DNA from: an uncultured Prevotellaceae bacterium
GTDB taxonomy: Bacteria > Bacteroidota > Bacteroidia > Bacteroidales > Bacteroidaceae
Reading direction: 5' to 3'
Assembly: GCA_902776685.1 (NCBI GenBank)
Contig: CACYRB010000014.1
Location: 1 to 38,791, forward strand
Length of the DNA: 38,791 nucleotides
The first letter of the stretch is position 1, and the number at the start of each line of letters is the position of its first letter. The translations under genes and the position numbers were made by a program. Below, in pieces: positions 9,333 to 17,802 of the stretch. The notes beneath the pieces were generated by a model. It saw only the letters and a program-made list of their open reading frames with translations. It had not been told where the DNA came from and did not search any database.

Positions 9333-10060
9333 GCGTTATCCTCCTTTTCTTTTTTCTGTTCCACTTCAGCACTCTGCTCGCCAGCTTGCAGGCTTTCAAC
9401 AAAGTCCTCCGGTACGTCGGTCACAACCAACGGAGCATGCCAACCTTGAGCAATAGCCTCATTGGAGAGTCCGAGTTCGCGCTCTTCCTTGTTCTGCTTG
9501 TGGTTCGCGCCGCCGAAGAACTTCTCAATCTTCACCTTACGTTGCAACTGCATCATTCCATAAAGAATGGCTTCCGGACGCGGTGGGCAACCTGGTATAA
9601 ACACATCTACCGGCACAATCTCCTCGATACCTTTCACAACGTGATAGCTCGACTTGAACGGCCCACCGCTGATAGCGCATCCGCCGACGGCAATGACATA
9701 CTTCGGCTCTGCCATTTCGTCGTAGAGACGTTTCAGGGCAGGTGCCATCTTGTGCGTAATCGTACCGGCACACATAATCAAGTCGGCCTGACGGGGTGAG
9801 TTTCGAGTCACCTCAAAGCCGAAGCGTGAGAAGTCGTAACGAGCACAACCTACAGCCATGAACTCAATACCGCAGCACGAGGTTGCAAACGTGAGCGACC
9901 AGAGCGAATTTGAACGTCCCCAGTTGATGGCCTGATCGAGCGAACCGACCACGACATTCACTCCACCCTCGTGGAGTTCATCAACGATACGTTCCAGAGT
10001 TGAATTGTCCTTAAACTCGTCATAAGGAACACTTTTAATACGCGGTTTTCTTACTTCCAT
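9329..10060 (-). CDS. nuoB: NADH-quinone oxidoreductase subunit B (N2 cluster)
   Basis: Peripheral subunit binding the terminal 4Fe-4S cluster N2 next to quinone, 243 aa from the chosen start. The cluster ligands are visible as C62-C63 (TSCCGIEFMAVG), C128 (GGCAISGGPF) and C158 (FIPGCPPRPEAI). An in-frame ATG at 10081 would add 7 residues; 10060 (MEVRKPRIKS) was preferred as the more family-like beginning. It overlaps the end of nuoA by about 10 nt. The C-terminus carries a charged Glu/Lys-rich tail after the conserved core, which is variable in this family. Confidence 0.95.
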   Translation of the reverse strand: MEVRKPRIKSVPYDEFKDNSTLERIVDELHEGGVNVVVGSLDQAINWGRSNSLWSLTFATSCCGIEFMAVGCARYDFSRFGFEVTRNSPRQADLIMCAGTITHKMAPALKRLYDEMAEPKYVIAVGGCAISGGPFKSSYHVVKGIEEIVPVDVFIPGCPPRPEAILYGMMQLQRKVKIEKFFGGANHKQNKEERELGLSNEAIAQGWHAPLVVTDVPEDFVESLQAGEQSAEVEQKKEKEDNA

Positions 10061-10401
10061 TCGAGTGCTCCTTTCCGCCATGCATAGGCTAAACCGAACA
10101 CGAGTACCAACAGGAAGAAACCGATGCTGACGAGTGCCATCGAACCAAACTGCTTAACAACGACAGCCCAAGGATAGAGGAAGACGGTCTCAATGTCGAA
10201 CACAAGGAAAAGAATAGCGAACAAATAGAAGCCAACCGAAACCGGCAGCCATGAAGAGCCGCGCGACGGAATGCCGCACTCATAGGGTTCACCCTTTACC
10301 TTGTTATACGAACGAGGACCGATTAACTTGGCAATGACGTATGCGCCAATCACCAATACTGCCGCCGTTAGTAACACGGTAATTAGTAATGTAGAATACA
10401 T
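10051..10401 (-). CDS. nuoA: NADH-quinone oxidoreductase subunit A
   Basis: First gene of the complex I operon, 116 aa, three hydrophobic segments. The family loop YNKVKGEPYECGIPSRGS and the second helix FDIETVFLYPWAVV are both present. A good Bacteroidetes-type promoter lies about 47 nt upstream. No nuoE, nuoF or nuoG is found near it, so this is the 11-subunit form of the complex, which lacks the NADH-oxidising module. Confidence 0.95.
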   Translation of the reverse strand: MYSTLLITVLLTAAVLVIGAYVIAKLIGPRSYNKVKGEPYECGIPSRGSSWLPVSVGFYLFAILFLVFDIETVFLYPWAVVVKQFGSMALVSIGFFLLVLVFGLAYAWRKGALEWK

Positions 10402-10843
10402 ATAAAATATAACGTTATAAATTTAATAGCTTATTTTTAAGCGTGTGCAAAGGTACGATTAAATGAGCAAAAATGCAAATTTATTTGCATTTTTTCGAAT
10501 GTGAGTACCTTCGACGAAGTCAAAGGTACGATTAAATGAGCAAAAGTCGGCAGAATAATCAACAAAACATCACGTTTACGGGGCGTAAACCTATCGTTCT
10601 TTGAGTACAAACGTGACGTTTATATTTTTTAAGTCAAAGAGGCGGATTGTTGACTCATTTTTTACGAGTTGGCGGAATTATTTTGGGGGCGACGGGCGAA
10701 GACGAAAGAACAGAAAAATACATAACAAAAAATAACACAGACAAATACGAGCCATATATAATCTGTCCGCATTTATCCGTGTTAATTCTTTGTCCAATGA
10801 TGCACGATGCGTTGAGCATCATGCCTGGTAGACGCCTGAATGC
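10402..10843. other. 442-bp gene-free region between rpsP and nuoA
   Basis: No convincing gene. Besides the nuo promoter it holds a 25-bp direct repeat (10448-10472 and 10521-10545, containing AAGGTACGATTAAATGAGC), so the -7 box TACCTTTG is duplicated, although the second copy lacks a well-spaced -33. It also has a perfect hairpin GTTTACG-GGG-CGTAAAC (10574-10590), a longer-range pairing of TCACGTTT (10570-10577) with AAACGTGA (10609-10616), and a weak stem at 10797-10822 that might follow rpsP transcription. Confidence 0.5.
10448..10479 (-). promoter_or_regulatory. Promoter of the nuo operon
   Basis: On the minus strand, -33 TTTG (rc of 10476-10479) and -7 TACCTTTG (rc of 10448-10455) are separated by 20 nt, which matches the Bacteroidetes consensus. 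The expected start lies about 40 nt before nuoA. The -33 element sits inside a small palindrome (AAATGCAAAT ... ATTTGCATTT, about 10471-10492) that could be an operator. Confidence 0.7.
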
Positions 10844-11380
10844 TTATGCTTCAGCAGGTGCCTCTTCGGCAGTCTCCTCTGCAGGAGCAGCCTCTTCGGC
10901 AGCAGCTTCCTCAGCAACTGCGGCGGCATTTTTCTCCGCTACCTTCTTAGCAATAGCCTCTTTCACCTTCTTCTCAGCCTCTAAGCGCTGAGCAGCAAGG
11001 TCTTTCTTTGCCTGTTCTGCATTCTTGAGGAAGAGCTCAAGACCTTTCTGACGGTCAGCCTTCCATGCGTCAAACTTCTGCTGAGCAGTAGCCTCGTCAA
11101 AGGCACCCTTCTTCACACCACCCTTGAGGTGCTTCATCAGGTAAACGCCTTCACGACGAAGAATCGTGCGTGCGGTATCGGTGGGCTGAGCACCAACCTC
11201 TACCCAGTAGAGTGCACGTTCGAAATTCAAGTCAATCGTTGAAGGAGCCGTGTTTGGATTATACGTACCCAACTTCTCGATAAATCTGCCATCTCGTGGC
11301 GCACGCGAGTCAGCCACAACAATGCGATAAACCGCATAACCTTTGTGTCCGCCGCGCTGCAATCTGATTTTTGTTGCCAT
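10844..11380 (-). CDS. rpsP: 30S ribosomal protein S16 with acidic tail
   Basis: Small-subunit ribosomal protein, 178 aa. The S16 core is the first 80-90 residues ([20 protein letters not shown], then [20 protein letters not shown]). It is followed by a basic linker and a C-terminal Ala/Glu-rich tail (about residues 150-178), an extension common in Bacteroidetes S16 that makes it about twice the enterobacterial length. A well-spaced promoter lies about 65 nt upstream. No rimM or trmD neighbour is present, as is usual in this group. Confidence 0.95.
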   Translation of the reverse strand: MATKIRLQRGGHKGYAVYRIVVADSRAPRDGRFIEKLGTYNPNTAPSTIDLNFERALYWVEVGAQPTDTARTILRREGVYLMKHLKGGVKKGAFDEATAQQKFDAWKADRQKGLELFLKNAEQAKKDLAAQRLEAEKKVKEAIAKKVAEKNAAAVAEEAAAEEAAPAEETAEEAPAEA

Positions 11381-11443
11381 TTAATTTTTTTGTTTTTTGT
11401 TTAATAAATTGAATTTCATGCTACCATCACGTGATAGCGGCTG

Positions 11444-11474
11444 CAAAGGTACGACAAAATGAGCAGAATACAAA
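11444..11474 (-). promoter_or_regulatory. Promoter of rpsP
   Basis: Minus-strand -7 TACCTTTG (rc of 11444-11451) and -33 TTTG (rc of 11471-11474) with 19-nt spacing. It is followed by about 65 nt of leader to rpsP. Confidence 0.65.
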
Positions 11475-11520
11475 ACAAATAAACATTTTTTTTATTTTTA
11501 ATGTGTCTGACTATATTTTA

Positions 11521-11560
11521 TGTCGCTTTGTCTCTATGTCATTGTGTTAATGTGGCTTTG
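11521..11560. repeat. 8-bp-period tandem repeat after the receiver-like regulator
   Basis: Five degenerate octads beginning TGTCGCTT and TGTCTCTA, each starting TGT or TGG. It ends 20 nt beyond the stop codon of the regulator at 11580. It is the same family as the arrays at 34207-34285, 35879-35991 and 36999-37043. Confidence 0.6.
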
Positions 11561-11579
11561 TATTATGTCCCGCCCTTAT

Positions 11580-12179
11580 TTAGAGGGCAACGAAGATGCT
11601 GTCGAGGTCGACATATCCGTGTGTGACGGCATACATGGTCAGCGCCGAGACGCTTTTGGCGTGAAGTTTTTCCATGATGTTTTTCCGATGGGTGATGACG
11701 GTGGTCAGTGCAATGTCGAGCTTCTCGGCAATCTGTTTGTTGATATAGCCCTGCACAATCAATGCAAGCACCTGAATTTCGCGGTCGGTGAGCACGGACG
11801 GCTGTTGCGCCATGGCCTGCTCATACTGATGATGGCCGTGGGGATGGCCTTTCCTTTGCAGGGCCATCAATGCGCCTACAATCTGGCGTTCGGGCTGGTT
11901 GATGCAAAGGGTGTTGAACCCGGGGAGCTGACTGTCGGCTGTTGCCGTTGCCGTAAGCACGATGGTCTTACGACAATGTTCCTGGAAATATGGTCTGTTC
12001 TCAAGGAAGATGTTGAAGGCAACGAAGAAATGCACCATTGTCTCCGGATGGTTAGCCTCGAGTTCGGCAAAGGAGCCGTAGATCTCGACCTCGGCAACGG
12101 GAATGACGTTTTGCAACAGTTGCTTCATGCCAACTGCTGCAAGCGTGTTTGAGTCGACTACGGCAAATCGCGGTTTCAT
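11580..12179 (-). CDS. LuxR-family regulator with a degenerate receiver-like domain
   Basis: A 199-aa DNA-binding protein. Residues 1-115 resemble a response-regulator receiver (MKPRFAVVDSNTLAAVGM, then TIVLTATATAD), but the expected phospho-acceptor Asp after the third strand is absent (HFFVAFNIFLEN). The C-terminal LuxR/GerE helix-turn-helix is clear: LTDREIQVLALIVQGYINKQ, then TTVITHRKNIMEKL. It overlaps the upstream hemerythrin-LuxR gene by 4 nt (12176-12179), so the two are probably co-translated. Their HTH domains are alike, suggesting duplication or heterodimerisation. It probably does not depend on phosphorylation. Target genes are unknown; the divergent iron/haem operon is the obvious candidate. 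Confidence 0.85.
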   Translation of the reverse strand: MKPRFAVVDSNTLAAVGMKQLLQNVIPVAEVEIYGSFAELEANHPETMVHFFVAFNIFLENRPYFQEHCRKTIVLTATATADSQLPGFNTLCINQPERQIVGALMALQRKGHPHGHHQYEQAMAQQPSVLTDREIQVLALIVQGYINKQIAEKLDIALTTVITHRKNIMEKLHAKSVSALTMYAVTHGYVDLDSIFVAL

Positions 12180-13132
12180 AACTTGACGTTGGAGATGTCT
12201 ACAAAGTTGTTGACGATGGCATAGATGGTCAGTCCAGCCGGACTATGTATCTGCAACTTCTTGGCAATGTTGCGCCGGTGGGTGATGACGGTGTTGGTAG
12301 AGATGCAGAGATGGTCGGCTATCTCCTTGTTGGTCATGCCCTGCACCACCCCGATAATGACGTCCTTCTCGCGCTGGCTGAGCGGCTCGACGCTGGTTTG
12401 CCCGCCCGAAATCATATTCGAGATTTTCGCCGTGACGTCGTTCTGCTTCAGTCTTTCCTCAAGTTGTCGGATGGCAGGGATGAAGATGCTGTCCTCGACC
12501 TGTGCATGGAGCGCAAGCCACTCCTCATTATTATATATATCGTAAAGCGTGGCGGTGAGCAGATTGTTGTGCAGGGGGTCGGAGGGCAGATACTTGATGA
12601 TGATGCTCTTCAGCTCGCGCAGCTTCTGGTCGGTCTGACCATGATGACGCGAATAGGTAAGAATATCGTAATTGGAAGACACCTGTCCGTCCATCAACCG
12701 CTCTACATACGGGAAAACGTTTTTCTCCTCATAGCGCATGTGCGACTTGATGGCCTGCGCGTATTCGTCGTAGAGTTTGAGGATGAGTGGGGCAAGATGG
12801 TCGTCGGGGTTGATGGCATCGACGAGCTCGCGGCGGATGAACGGCAGCTGGAAGTCGAGAAAATAGACGTGACTGGCTTTCAGATAGCGAAGAAGTGTGG
12901 GAACATCGAGACGGTCGGTGTCGTCGTGAGGACGGAAACCGTTGATGGTGAAATTGACAACGGCAAGAAACGTGTAGGTATCGACGCCTTGTGCCTCGCA
13001 CACCTCACGAACCGTCTTGTCGCCGAATCCAAGGCTGATGCCGAACGAGCCGAGACTCTGGAGAATGTTGTAGTTGTCACGAATGATGGTAATCATCGTG
13101 TCGTCGGCTTCATATAATTTCTGACTTTTCAT
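12176..13132 (-). CDS. Hemerythrin (YtfE/ScdA-like)-LuxR fusion regulator
   Basis: A 318-aa protein. Residues 15-65 look like the ScdA_N/DUF542-type domain, but without the usual Cys pair. Residues 80-235 are a hemerythrin-like bundle with candidate di-iron ligands H88, H131, E135, H162 or H163, H209 and E213. Their spacing closely follows that of E. coli YtfE (H84, H129, E133, H160, H204, E208). Residues 250-318 form a LuxR-type HTH (LSQREKDVIIGVVQGMTNKE, then NTVITHRRNIAKKL). The combination suggests a transcription factor that senses O2, NO or iron status through a di-iron site; this is inference. It is divergent from the porin/imelysin/di-haem operon. Confidence 0.87.
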   Translation of the reverse strand: MKSQKLYEADDTMITIIRDNYNILQSLGSFGISLGFGDKTVREVCEAQGVDTYTFLAVVNFTINGFRPHDDTDRLDVPTLLRYLKASHVYFLDFQLPFIRRELVDAINPDDHLAPLILKLYDEYAQAIKSHMRYEEKNVFPYVERLMDGQVSSNYDILTYSRHHGQTDQKLRELKSIIIKYLPSDPLHNNLLTATLYDIYNNEEWLALHAQVEDSIFIPAIRQLEERLKQNDVTAKISNMISGGQTSVEPLSQREKDVIIGVVQGMTNKEIADHLCISTNTVITHRRNIAKKLQIHSPAGLTIYAIVNNFVDISNVKL

Positions 13133-13162
13133 CGCGCGTACATTTATTTAAAAATCCGAGTG

Positions 13163-13202
13163 CAAAATAACGAAAAATAATTGACATGGGCAATAATTAT
13201 TG
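13163..13202 (-). promoter_or_regulatory. Possible promoter and palindromic operator of the regulator pair
   Basis: A minus-strand -7-like TTATTTTG (rc of 13163-13170, one change from consensus) lies 20 nt from a weak -33 (rc of 13191-13194). The -33 lies within a perfect 12-bp palindrome CAATAATTATTG (13191-13202), a candidate operator for autoregulation or cross-regulation. Confidence 0.4.
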
Positions 13203-13284
13203 ATAGGTATTTTTTTATAGAAAAAATCACTGGAATATTAGACAAAAAGAGGGGAACTGAATATAAAATCAACATTTTTAGGTA

Positions 13285-13315
13285 TTGCAGAGCCTATAAA
13301 ACAAATGTAACTTTG
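13285..13315 (+). promoter_or_regulatory. Promoter of the porin-imelysin-cytochrome operon
   Basis: A -33 TTG (13285-13287) and -7 TAACTTTG (13308-13315) with 20-nt spacing, 24 nt before the porin start codon. It shares the 207-bp intergenic region with the divergent regulators. Confidence 0.7.
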
Positions 13316-13339
13316 CATCCGAAATAAGTATTCATTATA

Positions 13340-14650
13340 ATGAGACACATTAATTTTATCATGATTTTACTGTGCTGTTCCATGCTCTCGGCAACCACAG
13401 CACAGGCACAAGTTGTTGCAGCCGATAGTGTGATGCAACACGTAAAGGGTAACAAACTGAGTGTTGGCGGATATGGCGAAGTAGGCATGACGCGCAACTT
13501 CTATAGCGACAACCAGTATCGCTATCGTAGTCCGTCAAAGTATAAGAACGACCCGTCGAACGGGCGTTTTGACATTCCCCATGCCGTAATCTATCTTGGC
13601 TACGACTTCGGCAAGGGCTGGACCATGGGTACAGAGATTGAGTTTGAGCATACCGGTACAGGCTCGGCCATCGAGATTGAAGACGACGAGGGCGGCGAGT
13701 TTGAGCACGAAATAGAGAAAGGCGGCGAGGTGGAACTGGAACAGTTCTGGATTCAGAAAAGCTTTTCGCGTGCAGCCAACCTTCGCATCGGCCACTTCGT
13801 GGTTCCTGTAGGTCTGAACAACGCCTATCACGAGCCACTGAACTATTTTACCGTCTATCGTCCCGAGGGTGAAAACACCATACTGCCCTCTACCTGGCAC
13901 GACACGGGTATTGCCTTCTGGGGAAACTACAAGGATTTCCGCTACGAGCTGCAGTTCATTGCCGGTCTCGACGCCATGCTGTTCAGTCGCGACGGGTGGA
14001 TTCACAACGGATCAGGCTCGGCCTATGAGTTCAAGCCCGCCAACAAATACGGATGGGTCGCACGCATAGACAACTACTCGGTCAAAGGCCTGCGCATAGG
14101 ACTCAGCGGCTACTACGGTCTGGCCATGCACAACACCTATCCCAACGAAATGGAGGGAGAGGGCAAGACCTACGACAAGACCCGCGCCAATGTGTACATC
14201 GGATCGATTGATTTCACGTTCAACCGATTCAACTGGATTGTTCGCGGCCAGGCCGACTACGGCTATATCTCGGGAACCCCCATGTTGAACAGCGCTAAAA
14301 TAAACTCGCAGAAGAATTCTCCCTACAACAAGACCTATGTCGGCAAGAATGCCGTTGCCGTAGGAGTTGAGGCAGGCTACAACGTCTTCTCACAGATACC
14401 CCGACTGGCACAAAGCAAACAAAAGCTCTATGCTTTCGGACGCTATGAGTATTACGACTCGTATATCAGGGAACACTCACAACCCTCTTTTGAATATACG
14501 AAGAAACAGCGCATGGCCTTCGGTGTAAACTACTATCCGCTGCCGCAGATTGCCGTGAAAGCCGAATACAGTAAGCGCATGCTCAAGAGTCAGTACAACG
14601 ACGAGCCTTCGGTTTCTATCGGTGTGGCTTATCAGGGATGGTTCTTGTAA
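13340..14650 (+). CDS. Outer-membrane beta-barrel protein (phosphate-selective porin-like)
   Basis: A 436-aa protein with a clear signal peptide (cleavage probably after ATTAQAQ). The mature part alternates aromatic and polar strands and ends in an aromatic residue region (GVAYQGWFL), as outer-membrane barrels do. Segments such as GYDFGKGWTMGTEIEFEHTG and VELEQFWIQKSFSRAANLRI resemble OprP/OprO-like porin families of Bacteroidetes. It contains a very acidic stretch, EDDEGGEFEHEIEKGGEVE (residues about 114-132), that may bind cations in a loop. As first gene of the operon with an imelysin and a di-haem protein it may pass metal or small ligands across the outer membrane; substrate unknown. Confidence 0.8.
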   Translation: MRHINFIMILLCCSMLSATTAQAQVVAADSVMQHVKGNKLSVGGYGEVGMTRNFYSDNQYRYRSPSKYKNDPSNGRFDIPHAVIYLGYDFGKGWTMGTEIEFEHTGTGSAIEIEDDEGGEFEHEIEKGGEVELEQFWIQKSFSRAANLRIGHFVVPVGLNNAYHEPLNYFTVYRPEGENTILPSTWHDTGIAFWGNYKDFRYELQFIAGLDAMLFSRDGWIHNGSGSAYEFKPANKYGWVARIDNYSVKGLRIGLSGYYGLAMHNTYPNEMEGEGKTYDKTRANVYIGSIDFTFNRFNWIVRGQADYGYISGTPMLNSAKINSQKNSPYNKTYVGKNAVAVGVEAGYNVFSQIPRLAQSKQKLYAFGRYEYYDSYIREHSQPSFEYTKKQRMAFGVNYYPLPQIAVKAEYSKRMLKSQYNDEPSVSIGVAYQGWFL

Positions 14651-14738
14651 AAGTTCGCTCCGTCTCACAAAAGGAACACAATCGTGATTTTTTTAATTGC
14701 ATAACATCATTAATAATTAAAACTCAGATACAAATAAA

Positions 14739-16067
14739 ATGAAAAAGATTTTTAAATTTGCGATGCTTTTCATCGCAGCCTGCACACTGACAACATCGTG
14801 TAGTGAAGATGACAACAGCAATGGCGGTCGTATTGAAGAACAAAACAACGCCATCAAAGAGCTGACCACAAACTATTTGAACAATGTGGTTTACCCCACT
14901 TACACTAATCTCGCAAAAGAATGCGACAATCTCTATGGTCTTATCAGCGCCCTGAAGCAGAAGCTGCAAAACGGCACCACAGTTTCGCAAAGTGACATCG
15001 ACGCCATCTGCGACAGCTACAAAAAGGCACGTAACTACTGGGAAGAGAGCGAAGCCTTCCTCTATGGTCCTGCCAGCGACTTCGAGATTGACCCACACAT
15101 CGACACCTGGCCCCTCGACGTTGAGACTCTGGCCAAAGACCTGGCTCAAGACAGTAAGATTGCTCAGCTTGATGCCGCCGAGTCAAACGGCGAAGCCCGC
15201 AAGTATCTTACAAAAGAGAATCTTGGTTTCCACGGTCTGGAATTCATCTTTTTCCGCAACGGAGCCAACCGTGAAGTGGGCATCTTCAACAACGACGTGA
15301 CCGAGAACTACACTTACAAAGGTGTGGAATATTTCAAGGGAATGACCGTAACAGGAAAAGAAGAGGTTATCTTTGCCGCTGCCGTGGCTTGTGACCTGCG
15401 CGACAAGTGCTACCAGCTTGAGGTGGCATGGTTGGGCAACAAGGCTCCTCAGGCTCACATCAGCCGCATCGCTGAATGTGCCCAGAAGTTTGACGACTTT
15501 GAAACAACAGTCAGCAAGAACGGACTGAGCTACGGCGAAGATATGCTGCTCGCAGCAACAAGCACCAGTACATACAATTCCTGGAAGAAGGTGGTTGAGC
15601 AACTTCTCGTTGGTGGATGTTCAAATATCTGTGCCGAGGTGGCCGACCAGAAGATGGGACAAGCCTATCGTGCACTGAGCAGCTCGGGCACGACCTACCA
15701 CGAGGGTGAAGACGGTGAGCAAGAGGAAGACGACCCCGACTATATCGAGTCGCCCTACAGCCACAACTCGTACAACGATTTCTATGACAATATTGTTTCT
15801 ATCAAGAACACTCTCTACGGAAACATTCACGGAACGGCTGCCGGCTCCACCTCAATCTTAGCCTATCTCCAGAAATACAACAGCACGATGGCTGCCGAGC
15901 TGCTCAGCAAGCTGAACGCTGCTCTTCAGTCGCTTCAGGCATGTAAGGACAGTGGCCAGTCGTTTGTTGAGAATCCCACCGCCACTTGCGTCAAAGACGC
16001 AATGGATGCTATCGGCGACCTTGACAGCGCACTCAATGAGGCTTCTGCATGGATATTGAGAAATTAA
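14739..16067 (+). CDS. Imelysin-family (peptidase M75-like) lipoprotein
   Basis: A 442-aa lipoprotein. Its signal peptide ends in the lipobox TTSC (Cys21), followed by SEDDNSNGG, an acidic tail of the sort that sends Bacteroidetes lipoproteins to the cell surface. The imelysin motif GxHxxE is present as GFHGLE (163-168), and the earlier YWEESEAFLYGPAS is also typical of the family (ICMP/IrpA/EfeO relatives). The family is linked to iron uptake; despite the M75 name it is not a proven peptidase. It sits between the porin and the di-haem protein, with only 14 nt to the latter. A low-complexity acidic segment (EGEDGEQEEDDPDYIES, about residues 325-341) is inserted between the two halves. Confidence 0.9.
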   Translation: MKKIFKFAMLFIAACTLTTSCSEDDNSNGGRIEEQNNAIKELTTNYLNNVVYPTYTNLAKECDNLYGLISALKQKLQNGTTVSQSDIDAICDSYKKARNYWEESEAFLYGPASDFEIDPHIDTWPLDVETLAKDLAQDSKIAQLDAAESNGEARKYLTKENLGFHGLEFIFFRNGANREVGIFNNDVTENYTYKGVEYFKGMTVTGKEEVIFAAAVACDLRDKCYQLEVAWLGNKAPQAHISRIAECAQKFDDFETTVSKNGLSYGEDMLLAATSTSTYNSWKKVVEQLLVGGCSNICAEVADQKMGQAYRALSSSGTTYHEGEDGEQEEDDPDYIESPYSHNSYNDFYDNIVSIKNTLYGNIHGTAAGSTSILAYLQKYNSTMAAELLSKLNAALQSLQACKDSGQSFVENPTATCVKDAMDAIGDLDSALNEASAWILRN

Positions 16068-16081
16068 TATAGCAAAACGTT

Positions 16082-17797
16082 ATGAGAACAAGTTTTAAAT
16101 TTAATAAAATCCTTGCTTGCGCATTGGTTTCGGCCTTGGTTGCCTGCTCCGACAACAACGACATTGCCAGCATCAGCACTTCCGGTGAAGACGACTACCA
16201 ATATGTAGGTAAAGACGTAGCCAACTTCTCTGCTGAGGAATGGTATCCCGGCGGCAAGCTTGGAACGACCGAGAATACGGCAGCAAGCTGTTACGAAGAC
16301 GAGACCGAAGCCGTAGTCAATGCGAATCTGAGCAATGCTTTCAAACGCGGCGAGATGTTATTCGAACACGACTTTACAGGAACGAGTACCGCCTCTTTCG
16401 GCGGACTCGGTCCGGCCTATGTCCGCACCTCATGTATCGACTGTCATCCAGGATACGGACATGGTAAGCGCGTAACCTCTTATAATGCCGACCAACGTGG
16501 AAACGGCTACCTGCTTGTCATCTACCATCCTGTCGACGGAGCCAACAGCGATGATGGTCCCTACATCGCCGAAGTGACGGGGATGCCTCAGACTCGTGCC
16601 GTAGAACCGTTCCTGCCACCTGTTGACGAGAGAGGCATACACCTGAGCTGGCTGCCTGTTACGGAGATGGAAAGTGGACTGCCTATGCAGTTCCCCGATG
16701 GAGAAGCCTACTCGCTCATCTATCCTGAACTCAGCATCGACATTGACGCTTTCAACACATCGCCGAAACCCTCGAACCTTGCTTTCCGTCTTGAGTCGAC
16801 CATCGGTTTGTATGGTACGGGCTTGCTTGATGCCATCTCTGAAGAAGACCTGAAGGCACAGTATCAGGCCACTGCCGACTATTTCAAGAGCAAGGGCATT
16901 GATGTAAAGGAAAAACTCAATCCAAACTTCTGGGATGCCGAGAAGAACGACTGGGCTCCCGGAGCATGGTATACGCTGGCCGACGGGACAAAGAAGATTA
17001 AGCGTTTCACTTATGCCATGACACGTGCCTCGTTGCAAGACGGTGCAGGAGCCAATGCCATGTGGAACATCCCTAATGTCAGCCGTAGCGACAGGCGTTT
17101 CCTCTATACGACAAAGGCATGGGCCCAAGCCATGAGCGAAAACCCGGAAGTGATTGCGAAGATTAAGCAAGACCCCACCTCGCCATACTATAACGATGGT
17201 ACGGACGAGGGTATCGCCAACGCCGTGCGCACGTTGCTCGATCCGACAACAGATCAGTTCAATAACGAATACCATAACTTCACGCCGGAAATGACCGACA
17301 ATAATTTCTGGCAATACATGGTTTGGCATCGTGGTTTGGCCGTTCCTCGTGCACGCGACCTGAACGACAAGCAGGTTCAACGTGGCAAACAGGTCTTCAT
17401 GGAGATTGGGTGTGCAAGCTGCCATCGCCCGAAGTGGACAACGGGTCCCGACAACTACTGGGCTCCGGCCCCGATAGCATCGAACAACCTGTCGTTGCCC
17501 ACCTATCCCAATCAGACGATTTATCCTTACACCGATATGTTGCAACACCGTCTCTTCATGAAGAACGGTATTCATGGAAGCTGGTGCCGCACTACCCCAC
17601 TTTGGGGACGCGGGTTGAGTCTTATCAATACCGGTGCTGAGGATCGACTGCACGATTGCCGCGCCCGCAACGAGATAGAGGCAATCATGTGGCACGCCTA
17701 TAGTAAGAAAAGCGATGCCTACGAGTCGACACTCAAGTTCTACAACTTGCCTAAGAGCGACCGAGACGCCGTCGTAAAATTCTTGAGATCAATATAA
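16082..17797 (+). CDS. Di-haem c-type cytochrome lipoprotein (di-haem oxidoreductase family)
   Basis: A 571-aa protein with a lipobox ending in Cys22 and a following SDNND. Two haem c sites are visible: CIDCH (118-122) and CASCH (444-448). The overall layout matches the di-haem oxidoreductase family (often called thiol oxidoreductase, COG3488), relatives of MauG and cytochrome c peroxidase that are regularly found next to imelysins. A plausible role is redox handling of iron or of a ligand at the cell envelope; the true substrate is unknown. The CxxCH sites need periplasmic haem attachment, which the next gene, 5 nt away, would help provide. No peroxidase-specific Trp/Tyr assignment was attempted. 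Confidence 0.88.
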   Translation: MRTSFKFNKILACALVSALVACSDNNDIASISTSGEDDYQYVGKDVANFSAEEWYPGGKLGTTENTAASCYEDETEAVVNANLSNAFKRGEMLFEHDFTGTSTASFGGLGPAYVRTSCIDCHPGYGHGKRVTSYNADQRGNGYLLVIYHPVDGANSDDGPYIAEVTGMPQTRAVEPFLPPVDERGIHLSWLPVTEMESGLPMQFPDGEAYSLIYPELSIDIDAFNTSPKPSNLAFRLESTIGLYGTGLLDAISEEDLKAQYQATADYFKSKGIDVKEKLNPNFWDAEKNDWAPGAWYTLADGTKKIKRFTYAMTRASLQDGAGANAMWNIPNVSRSDRRFLYTTKAWAQAMSENPEVIAKIKQDPTSPYYNDGTDEGIANAVRTLLDPTTDQFNNEYHNFTPEMTDNNFWQYMVWHRGLAVPRARDLNDKQVQRGKQVFMEIGCASCHRPKWTTGPDNYWAPAPIASNNLSLPTYPNQTIYPYTDMLQHRLFMKNGIHGSWCRTTPLWGRGLSLINTGAEDRLHDCRARNEIEAIMWHAYSKKSDAYESTLKFYNLPKSDRDAVVKFLRSI

Positions 17798-17802
17798 ACA
17801 AT

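Noticed and set aside
10647-10991. Plus-strand open frame across the rpsP end (114 codons)
   Set aside because: It is mostly antisense to the Ala/Glu-rich tail of S16, giving a Ser/Ala-rich translation without features.
16430-17695. Long open frame on the minus strand opposite the di-haem cytochrome gene (421 codons)
   Set aside because: The plus strand encodes a protein with a lipobox, two CxxCH sites and operon context. The minus-strand product has no recognisable domain and is explained as a shadow of the opposite frame.
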